Below, one piece after another: positions 1 to 8,174 of a stretch of 64,000 bases of DNA. Numbering within the stretch: position 1 is the stretch's first letter; each line of letters begins with the position of its first letter. Source of the stretch: Mycoplasmopsis citelli (GTDB lineage Bacteria; Bacillota_I; Bacilli_A; Mycoplasmatales; Metamycoplasmataceae); the NCBI RefSeq assembly GCF_900660645.1, contig NZ_LR215036.1:992001-1056000 (forward strand), in the 5' to 3' direction. The notes under the pieces were generated by a model. That model saw nothing but the letters and a program-made list of their open reading frames with translations, did no database searches and was not told the origin of the DNA. The position numbers and the translations under genes are program-made.

Positions 1-14
1 ATAATGAAAATACT

Positions 15-1490
15 TTAATTTTTAAAACTTAAAGATAATCAAACTGGAAGATGATCTGAAACAATATATCTTAGAACATATCAAATGCTATTTGAGTTTT
101 TGTCTGCCTTTTTTCCTTTATTGAGTTTAACATTAAAAAGTCGAAGATATTCATTATTAACATAATTTTGAAACTCTTGATTTTCTATATAGTTTTTGAA
201 AATATCATATTTAAATAAATCACGATTTTTTGGATCTTGATCAAAATTATCTTTATCATAAAACATGCGATCATAAGGCTGAGCATATGCATCATTATAA
301 TTTTGAGCTAAAGTTGCTTCTCTAAGTCTTGCTGGCATTCTTAAAGAGGTGCTTGATTCTTGATTATCACTTCAACCACTTAAATATCCTTTAGTCACTA
401 AATTAATAAAAAGATCTGAAGAATCTACAGGGATATTTGTATCCCCACCAAAAACTATATTTTTAGCTCCTGCTTGTTTAAAGAAATCAAAAACCTTATC
501 TAAATGGTATGCTTCAACTCCTTCTTGATAACCAATTGCTCCGTTAAATAATTTCAAATTATGATTTAAATCATTAAAGCCTTTTTCAATCCCCTTCTTT
601 TTACCAGGAGAATCGAAGTGATCAAATATTGTTGTAAAAGATTTTTCAGTTCCATTTACATTAAACATCACCCCAAATGGTGGACGTACATATGAAGTTA
701 CATAATCTTCATTTTTAAATGGCAAATCAATTTCACCTTTAAATGATTTTTGAGTAGTACCGTCACTAAAAGGAATTGGAGATAATTTATTAGTATCATA
801 TAAAATAACTACCGATTCTTGTACATCTTTTGAAGAATCTTCGTTATAATCACTCTTAGGTTGATAAATCATTTGATAGTGGCGCTTTGAATTTGCAAGT
901 AAGTTTAATTTATCAACAATTAAACTTACAGCTTCATAACTACCATTATTAATTTCAGTTAATCCAATTACATCTGGATTAATTTCTGAAAGAATTTTGC
1001 TAATAATTGAAACCTTAAATTCATTTGTTTGCGGTTGCTTATTTGGATAATTTAAAATGTTTCAATGAGCAATCCTTAACCCTTCTGCTTCTTGAATTTG
1101 AGGGGTGTTTGTTTTATTTGATTCTACTGAAATAGGTTTTTCAGTTTGTGCAACTTTTGGAGATGTAGTTCCTTGTAAGTTCTTATCACTTTCTAAAGTT
1201 TTTTTGGTTTTATTTTGTATATTATCTTCAGACAAAGTATTACTTTTAAAATCACTTGGATTGGGATTTATAGGTGTAGTGTCATTTTCTTTAGATGGAG
1301 TGTTTTTATTTATAGTTTTTTTAAGATTTTCAGCATTTTTGATTGCTTTACTTAAAGAATTATAAAAATCACTTTCGCTTTGAGGACTACTTTGAGATTC
1401 ATAAGCTGATGAACAAGAGCTTGAAATAGCGATTGGAATTGTGCTACTTAAAAGAATACTTAATAGCTTAAAATTCATCAACTTTTTCAT
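15..1490 (-). CDS. Membrane nuclease lipoprotein, EEP (MnuA-like) family, copy 1
   Basis: Predicted surface lipoprotein nuclease of 491 aa with an endonuclease/exonuclease/phosphatase fold; such enzymes degrade host DNA to feed nucleotide-auxotrophic mycoplasmas. Residues 1-26 are a signal peptide ending in a lipobox-like AISSSC. A Ser/Thr/Lys/Asn-rich linker follows to about residue 135. The catalytic domain then begins with AHWNILNYP (about 143), and continues with LTEINN (about 177), FDHFDSPG (about 292), GGDTNIP (about 348) and the terminal SDHLPVW (about 478). Several Trp codons are TGA, so the gene looks broken under the standard code. A TATAAT box (minus strand, 1500-1505) ends 9 nt before the ATG, suggesting a leaderless mRNA. 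It lies directly downstream of TG1 and is paralogous to the nuclease at 33264-34709. The family call is strong; activity is inferred. Confidence 0.9.
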
Positions 1491-1499
1491 GATAAATAA

Positions 1500-1505
1500 A
1501 TTATA
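1500..1505 (-). promoter_or_regulatory. -10 box of nuclease copy 1, leaderless spacing
   Basis: TATAAT on the minus strand, 9 nt upstream of the ATG at 1490. A start site about 7 nt downstream of the box would leave almost no 5' UTR. No Shine-Dalgarno sequence is visible. Confidence 0.55.
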
Positions 1506-1650
1506 TTCTTTATTATTTATGAACCAAAAATAAAAAATACTTTTTTAACAAAAACATCAAATTTAATTTAAATTAGGAAATATTATTTTTTACAAGGGTT
1601 TCGATAGTACATTTACCTTTAAAACTAATTTGTTGTTTTGATTTTTTAAA

Positions 1651-1684
1651 TAATAACCAATACAATTAATTGTATTGGTTATTA
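1651..1684. terminator. Perfect 34-nt palindrome after TG1, terminator-like
   Basis: The half site TAATAACCAATACAATT is followed by its exact reverse complement, giving a hairpin with no unpaired arm bases. It sits between the TG1 stop (1707) and the nuclease promoter, so it could end TG1 transcription. A short (ATT)n run abuts it at 1684-1696. A close relative of this stem follows TG4, where an IS has inserted into its loop. Confidence 0.6.
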
Positions 1685-1706
1685 TTATTATTATTGTCAT
1701 TTAACT

Positions 1707-3739
1707 TTAAATACTATCAGGAAGATCTTTATATTCGTATTCTGGTGTGTTTTTAAAAAACATTATAGTGCTTTGATATGAAGCTATGTCAAGCTTAAAT
1801 TGATTCATATGCTCAGAACTTCGCTCTAAGAATAAATCTTCATCATCTTTAAGTTCGAATGTTTTCTGAATATAAGAATTTTCATTATAATCAAATCAAG
1901 TCAAATTAATAGCTTTTCATCTTCCGTCAACAAAAACTTCATTTCAAGCATGAGACCCATTGGAAATTGGACCAGATGCATCTCCTACAACAGGGCCTCC
2001 TAAAATGCGAACCGGAATATTTAAAATTGTAAGAGCCGCCGCTAAATTCATTGAGTAACCAACACATTGAATTTCGGGATCGTTGGTAAAAATTTGAGTT
2101 GGATTGTAAAATCCATAACCATTGTAGTTAAATTTCTTTTTTATAGGAGATAAATATAAAGAGTTAGTTGCAATATAATAAGCAACTGTTTTTATTTTCT
2201 TCTTAGAATCTCAATTTTTGTCAATAATTTTAGGTAATATTTCTTTTCAATGGTTAAATCATTTTTTATATTCAGGGATTGGATTAATTCATTGAGCATC
2301 ATCAATGGCAGATTTTCCTTTTTTAACTTCTTCGTCAGTTAGCTCAGTTGTGTAGTCTACTATATAACCATTTTCTTTTTTCTTATTTGAACAGGTTTTA
2401 TTAGTTCTGAATTTATAGATTTATATAAACCATCTGAAAATAAATTTGGCTTTTCAAATAAAAGATTGTTGTAAATACTAAAGCCTTCAATTGATCCAAG
2501 TGAGTATTCATCCTTTATTTCAACTAGTTTTTGATAATTGTAAAATTTTTTGTAATCAAATTTTTTTATTGAGCTTCAGTCCAAAAATTCGTATTCTTTA
2601 TTATCAAATAAATCTTTTTTAAAATTAACGGTTGGTTTTTGAAAGGAAACTTTTGATAAATTAAGTTTATTAATTTCACTAATTACTGATATTTCTTTAT
2701 TATAATATCCTGAAAAAATTCTTAGTCCTTTTTGTTTAACGTCATTGTAATTTACTTTTTCTGGGTGTTGTTCATTTATGTTTCAAAGCTCAAAATATCT
2801 ATTTGGTTGAAAATTAATTTGTCTTTCTAAATAATCGCTAATTATTTTATTATCTTTAAATTTTTTATCTATTTGTAAAGCCAAAATATCTTTATCCTCA
2901 ATTTTAGAGATTTGATCGTCTGTTTTTACAAAAACTCAATTTCATCTTTGATAATATTTAATTCAGTTTTTAATATATTCGTCATTAATTTTAATTCGTT
3001 GATAATTTCCACTATAGTATTTGCTAGGCTCTAGTGAAAATTTACCATTTTTATCAATTCCTCATTGAAAATCCACGAATTCACCATAATTATTTTGATA
3101 GTAATACAAAATTTTCTTTAATCTTTCAAGTGGTTGAAGATAGTATGGATATTTTTCATATAATTTAATTTGTTCTTTTAACTTATAAATATAAAAATCT
3201 TTTAAGTAATTTTGCGAATTGATTGTTTGGTTTTGTTCTGATAAAGTTTTAATTTCATTTGATTTTTGAATGAAAATTTTCTTTCATTCATCTTTATCTT
3301 CAGAAGTTAAGACTAAATCATCAGAATTTAAAAATGCTTGTTTTCAAATTTTATAGTTGTGAAGTAAAAAGATTCGTTGTATACGTTTTATGTCTCGATA
3401 ATCATCATAATCTTCATCTTGTTCTATTTGTTTGATATTATCATTAACAAATGATAAAAAATCTTCTGAAATTGGGAATTTTTTATAATCTAAGATAATT
3501 TTTTGAAGATTAGATTTTGTTTCAGATAATCCTTGTTTTGCTAAATACGAAAGCTCTTCTCAAGGAATTTTATCTGTTAGTGAACTAGGTGGGAACCCGA
3601 CTGAATTTTGTGAAAATAAAGAAATTCTATTTTCTTTATGAAGTATGAGACTTTGTGGCAAAAAAACACAAGATGCAGTGCCTAATGCACTAATTAAAAG
3701 TAATGTGAATTTCGTGTTTTGTAATTTTAAAAACTTCAT
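1707..3739 (-). pseudogene. TG1: transglutaminase-like surface protein, frameshifted
   Basis: Paralogue of TG2-TG5. The N-terminus (MKFLKLQ..., hydrophobic residues 10-25, Cys near 24) and the helical middle are intact. At a run of six T (2376-2381, A6 on the coding strand), one base is missing relative to TG2. The original frame then stops at 2360 (about 459 aa), before the catalytic domain. The rest of the gene continues in another frame to TAA at 1707 and still encodes CVGYS and HAWNEVFVDGRW. The position of the catalytic Asp (IDLT in the paralogues) is Asn here (INLT; codon 1905-1907). Both changes point to loss of enzymatic function, although the truncated surface protein may still be made. 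It is paired with the CC remnant at 5286-5920, now separated from it by an IS. Confidence 0.85.
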
Positions 3740-3748
3740 ATTATTTTA

Positions 3749-3754
3749 ATTATA
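3749..3754 (-). promoter_or_regulatory. -10 box of TG1 (leaderless type)
   Basis: TATAAT on the minus strand ends 9 nt before the TG1 ATG (3739). The same box and spacing precede TG2 (8088-8093), and similar AT-rich boxes precede TG4 and TG5. The IS at 3799 lies just upstream, so any -35 element further upstream has been displaced. Confidence 0.5.
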
Positions 3755-3828
3755 ACGGTTTACATAAAAAAGAAAAAAGGCCCCTTTGGTTAGCAGTTTG
3801 ATATGAACCCCAAAAGTTAGACAAAAAA

Positions 3829-4668
3829 TTATTGAAGGAACTTAGTTCTGTATTGGACAGGGCTAAGTCCTTTTAATCTAACTTTAATTCTTTTGTTATT
3901 GTAGTAATCAATGTAATTGATAATAGCTTTTTCTAATTGTTCAAGCGATTTAAAAGTATGTTCCTTGCCATAAAACATTTCTGTTTTTAAAACTCCAAAA
4001 AATGATTCCATCATCCCATTATCTGGACTATTACCTTTTCGGGACATTGAAGCTTTTATCTCTTTAGAATTTAAAAATTTGTGATAACTATTATGTTGAT
4101 ATTGTCAACCTTGATCACTGTGTAAAATTGTTCCACTATATTTAGCTTTTGTGAAAGCCTTTTTAAGCATTTTTTCAACTTGCAATAAATTTGGGGAGCG
4201 AGATATAGTAAAACTGATAATTTCGCTATTATAACCATCTAAAATAGCTGACAAATAAAGTTTTTGAGAATGACTAGGTAAAGCAAATTCAGTAATGTCA
4301 GTGTAACATTTTTGCAATGGTTTTTTAGAATAAAAATCTCGATTAATAAGGTTTGGAGCTTTTTTGCCCACTTCGCCTTTGTATGATTTATATTTTTTAC
4401 GCTTACGATTTCCGCCAATTAAATTTAGCAAATTCATAAGTCTTTTTACTTTTTTATGATTTACCAAATATCCACGATTTTTGAGTTCTAAAGTAATACG
4501 ACGATATCCATAACTGCCTCTATGTTCATTATATATAGATATAATTTCGTCTTTAAAATTTTTATTTTTATCAGCTGAATTGATTTTTTTAAGATGATAA
4601 TAATAAGTTGAACGTGATAGTTGAGCAATTTTTAATAAAATTTTTAATGAGAATCCTTCGTCGACCAT
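3829..4668 (-). CDS. IS3-family transposase OrfB (DDE catalytic frame), minus copy
   Basis: 279-aa catalytic frame of the IS3 transposase. It has an N-terminal HTH_21-like segment (LSRSTYYYHLKK) and EHRGSYGYRRIT, then an rve integrase core. The DDE residues are visible: Asp in CYTDITEF, Asp in HSDQGW (Trp is TGA), and Glu in MMESFFGVLKTE. The C-terminus has YNNKRIKVRLKGLSPVQYR, typical of the group. It is likely expressed as an OrfAB fusion. Its sequence matches the plus-copy OrfB. Confidence 0.93.
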
Positions 4669-5180
4669 TTCTTTAACTTTTTGGCTTTTATATTCTGTAA
4701 GTCTTTTTGATCCAACGGGATCCCTTTTAACTTTTTTAGGAAAATCACCTCAGTTCTAAGATATTCAATCTCTTGTTTAGCTTTTTCAAGTGGTGTTAAT
4801 TTTTCTCAAGTTTTCTTTGGTTTACGTCCCATTTTTGATGGCCTTCCTTTTTTCTTTTCAACAATAGTATACCCATTTTTCTTGTATTGAATAATTCAAT
4901 TTGAAAGAATTCCTCAATTAGGTAATCCATATTGAAGTGAAATTTCTCTTGTAGAATGTCCTTTAAGAAGAACTTGATTAATCATTTCTAATTTTATTTG
5001 TGGAGAATAATATTGATTTTTAGTCTTTTTAACAATTTCAATTCCGTGACGATTTATCAGTGCGACAATATATTTTATAATTGCACGATTTACTCTAAAT
5101 TTTATTGTTAAAGATTTTTCAGTAAATCCTTTTTTACGTAATTGATATATTTTGATTTTGTCTTCGTAACTTAGTTTCAT
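4644..5180 (-). CDS. IS3-family transposase OrfA (178 aa), minus copy
   Basis: DNA-binding first frame of an IS3 transposase. Residues about 1-45 and 65-105 form two helix-turn-helix segments (EDKIKIYQLRKKG..., STREISLQYGLPNWGI...). A GRP.KMGRKPKKTWEKL linker is followed by a leucine-zipper-like helix (EKAKQEIEYLRTEVIFLKKL) typical of OrfA C-termini. Trp codons at TGA are needed for the full length. At A AAA AAG (4731-4737) a -1 ribosomal frameshift would fuse it to OrfB. Unlike the plus copy, this one keeps six A at 4848-4853, so the full OrfA frame is open. Confidence 0.88.
4731..4737 (-). promoter_or_regulatory. Programmed -1 frameshift site A AAA AAG
   Basis: The heptamer is in the correct OrfA phase (CTA AAA AAG; leucine zipper codons L-K-K). 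Slipping by -1 continues as KVKRDPVGSKRLTEYKSQK into MVDEGFS of OrfB. IS3-family elements typically make the OrfAB transposase this way. The frameshift itself is inferred from sequence. Confidence 0.75.
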
Positions 5181-5285
5181 AAAAATGAACCCCTTAATTT
5201 TGGATTTTATTGTCCAACTTTAGGGGTTCATATCAGTTAAGTCCAAATTTTGGGTTTTTTGATTTCGAATAGCACAAAAATCTTA

Positions 5286-5920
5286 TTAATTATTATCTAG
5301 TTCTTCAATTGAAACTATTACTTGTTTTGCTTTGAGATATCAAATCTGGTTTTTATCATAATCTCAACTAGCCATAACATAGAAAAAATCAAGTTTGTTA
5401 GGAGCTCAATCATTTATTTTATTAATAGCTAAATATTCTGAATGTATATAATGAGTATTACTGTCTTTAGCAGATGAATTGTGATACATTTCTCCATAAC
5501 CCCGAGTTCATTCATTAGACATGTTGTATTCTCAGGTTTTGATTGTTGGTTGGGTCAGTTTCTGTTGTATCAAGGTATCAAATTCTGAAGGAATATTCTT
5601 TTTGAGATTTATTTCTTAACCTAAGGGAAAATTTTTGAATAATAGAAACACTATCGGGGGTTTTTCCAAGATATAATGTGCTAAATCAACCACCAAAGCG
5701 ATATTTATCATAATAATCTCCATACCCTGTAAGGGCATTGGTTCGTCCTGAATCATTTTTATAAATGTAAGTTTCAATGGTATTTCTATAAAGATTTGAG
5801 TTTATGATTGTTTCTCTTCATTTTTTATAAGTATTAATTTTATCATTAAGTTCTTATTTTGCCTCTGTTAATTCTTGATTGATTGAATTTTTTATTGCTC
5901 AAGCTCAATTTTTGTAATTA
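5286..5920 (-). pseudogene. psiCC-L: C-terminal remnant of a coiled-coil (CC) protein gene
   Basis: Homologous to the last ~210 codons of CC1 (8175-8800), including the shared end EELDNN and the 'TGYGD..YDKY' and 'RNK..' segments. It contains an in-frame TAA in the region matching NDKINTYKKW and has no coiled-coil body or start. Upstream it stops abruptly at the solo IS-end hairpin (5927). It is the former partner of TG1, from which the IS at 3799-5235 now separates it. It is not expected to yield a functional protein. Confidence 0.8.
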
Positions 5921-5926
5921 ATAAAA

Positions 5927-5979
5927 GATATGAACCCTTTAAGTTTGGATTTTATTGTCCAACTTTCGGGGTTCATATC
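5927..5979. repeat. Solo IS-end hairpin A (MITE-like, terminator-like)
   Basis: A 53-nt inverted repeat (GATATGAACCC...GGGGTTCATATC) whose reverse complement matches the first ~50 bp of the window's IS3 elements, including the GTTGGACAATAAAATCC core. There is no transposase. It is followed by a T-run, sits 5 nt beyond the TG2 stop codon and marks the truncation point of psiCC-L. It is probably a relic end of an IS, and could act as the TG2 terminator. Confidence 0.8.
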
Positions 5980-5984
5980 TTTTT

Positions 5985-8078
5985 TTAAAGACTATCAGGA
6001 AGATCTTGGTACTCATATTCTGGCGGGTTTTTGAAAAACATTAAGGTAGTTTCATATGAACTAATGTTAAGTTTTAATTGATTCATTCACTCAGAATTAC
6101 GTTCTAAGAATAAGTCTTCATCATCTTTAAGTTCATAACTGATATTTTTATCAAATGTGTTTTCATTTAAATCTCAATTTGTTAAGTCAATTGCCTTTCA
6201 TCTTCCGTCAACAAAAACTTCATTTCAAGCGTGTCCACCCTCTGCGAATGTTCCCGTTGGAGTTCCTACAACAGGACCTCCTAAAATTCGCACAGGAATA
6301 TTTAAAATAGTTAAAGCGGCAGCTAAATTCATCGAGTAACCAACACACTGAATTTCAGGGTCATTTGTAAAAATTTGTGTTGGATTATAAAATCCATACC
6401 CATTGTAATTAAAATGTTTGTCTATCGGAGAAAGATATAAAGAATTAGTAGCAATATAGTAAGCTAACGCCTTAATTTTGGTTTTTATATCTCAGTTTTT
6501 ATTGATAATTTTAGGTAAAACTTCTTTTCAATGATTAAATCATTTTTTGTATTGGGGAATTGGATTAATTCACTGAGCATCTTTAAAAGTACTTTTACCT
6601 TGTTTGATTTCTTCTTCAGTTAATGGGTTTGTGTAGTCTACTATATAATCATTTTCTTTTATTCTTCTATGAACGGGATTTATTAGTTCTGAATAAAAGG
6701 AGCGGTAATGAGAATCTGAAAATAAGTTGGGTTGCTTTCATAATAAATCATTATAGATATTAAAACCAGGTCCAGAACTAGCTATTTTGTTTTTTGATAA
6801 CTCTACAAAATTTTGATATTTGTAAAATTTTTCGTAATCAAAACGTTTTAATTGGCTATTATCAAAAAATTTGTATTCTTTATCTCCATTTTTGATTTTT
6901 TTAATATCAAAATTTATTTTTGTTTGGAAATTATTAAATTTTAATCCTAATTTATTTATTTCGTCAATTGTTTGGTTTTGAATTCTATTATATTCTGAAA
7001 ACAAGTATGTAGAGTCTTGCTTTTTAAAATAATTTATATTTACTTTTTCGGGGTTTTTCAAATTTATAGTTCAAAGTTTATGATATCTATCTGAAGCGAA
7101 ATTTATTTGTCTTTTGATATAGTCGCTAATTATTTTATTGCTTTTAAATTTTTCATTTATTTGTAAAGCTTTTATATCTTTGTCTTCAATTTTATCTATT
7201 TGATCTTGTGGTTTAACAAAAATTCAATTTCATCTTGAATAATATTTTAATCAATTAGAAATATATTTATCATCAACATAAGCTTGCCGAACATTTCCGC
7301 TGTAATATTTGCTAGGGTCTAATGAAAATTTATTATCTTTATCAATTCCTCATTGAAAATCAACATATTTTTCGTAATTATTTTGATAGTGATATAAAAT
7401 TTTTTTTAAACGTTCTAAAGGCTGAAAATAATATGGATGTTGTTCATATAAGTTAATTTGTTGTTTTAACTTATAAATATAAAAATCTTTTAAGTAGTTT
7501 TTTGAATTGATTATTTGGTTTTCTTCTGATAAAGTTTTAATTTCATTTGATTTTTTAATGAAAATTTTATTTCATTCATCTTTATCTTCAGAAGTTAAAA
7601 CTAAATCATCAGAATTTAAAAATGCTTGCTTTCAAAGTTTATAATTATAAAATAAAAAGATTCGTTGTATACGTTTTACATTTCAATAATCATCATAATC
7701 TTTAACTATATCTTTTTCTTGTTCTATTTGTCTGATATTATAATTAACAAATGATAAAAAATCTTCTGAAATTGGGAATTTTTTAGAATCTAAAATAATT
7801 TTTTGAAGATTAGATTTTATTCCGGATAATCCGGCTTTTTCTCAATATGAAAGTTCTTCTTTAGGAAAATTTTTTATTCTTAATTTAGGTATATTATTTT
7901 TATTAATAGAAAAAGGAGGTTCAGGAGAAGCTGAAATACCTGAATTTTGTGAAAAATAAGAAATGATTTTTGTTTTGTGAAGTATAAGACTTGGAGATAA
8001 AAAAACACAAAATGTAGTAGCTGGTGTGCTAGTTAAAAGTAATGTTAATTTCATGCTTTGTAATTTTAAAAACTTCAT
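5985..8078 (-). CDS. TG2: transglutaminase-like surface protein (697 aa)
   Basis: Intact member of the TG family. Residues 8-24 form a hydrophobic export/anchor segment with Cys about 24 in a poor lipobox (ATTFC). About 30-440 is a Lys/Tyr/Trp-rich, largely helical region with no recognised domain. About 530-640 is a transglutaminase core with CVGYS (Cys578), GGHAWNEVFVDGRW (His616) and AIDLTNWD (Asp631); the 38- and 15-residue spacings match the Cys-His-Asp triad of the superfamily. The C-terminus YEYQDLPDSL is conserved in all paralogues. Superfamily members include proteases, cross-linking enzymes and deglycosylases, so the reaction is unknown. It lies 96 nt downstream of CC1 and has its own -10 box (8088-8093). 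Translation needs TGA as Trp. Confidence 0.88.
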
Positions 8079-8087
8079 ATTATTTTA

Positions 8088-8093
8088 ATTATA
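8088..8093 (-). promoter_or_regulatory. -10 box of TG2 (leaderless type)
   Basis: TATAAT on the minus strand, 9 nt before the ATG at 8078, as for TG1. No Shine-Dalgarno sequence lies between them. Confidence 0.5.
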
Positions 8094-8174
8094 AAAGTTC
8101 ACAAAAAAAGACTATTTGGTTAACTGTTAAGCAGAACTTTTGTTGTTTTTAATTTGTAGTAACACAAGATCTTA

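Larger units (their letters stand above)
3799..5235 (-). mobile_element. IS3-family (IS150-like) insertion sequence, minus copy
   Basis: 1437-bp element with terminal inverted repeats TGATATGAACCCC / GGGGTTCATATCA and a 3-bp target duplication (GTT on both sides). It has two overlapping reading frames, orfA (4644-5180) and orfB (3829-4668), with orfB in the -1 frame. A slippery A AAA AAG heptamer sits in the overlap (4731-4737). The first ~50 nt inside the left end form a hairpin (GAACCCC...GGGGTTC) just before the orfA ATG. It is inserted between the CC remnant (5286-5920) and TG1. It is nearly identical to the plus copy at 14886-16323. Confidence 0.93.

Noticed and set aside
1105-1365. Plus-strand open frame opposite the nuclease linker
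   Set aside because: It mirrors a low-complexity Ser/Lys/Asn linker on the coding strand and has no ribosome site or family features.
1684-1696. (ATT)n trinucleotide run, possible phase-variation tract
   Set aside because: Only about four units, downstream of a terminator-like palindrome, and outside any coding or promoter element.
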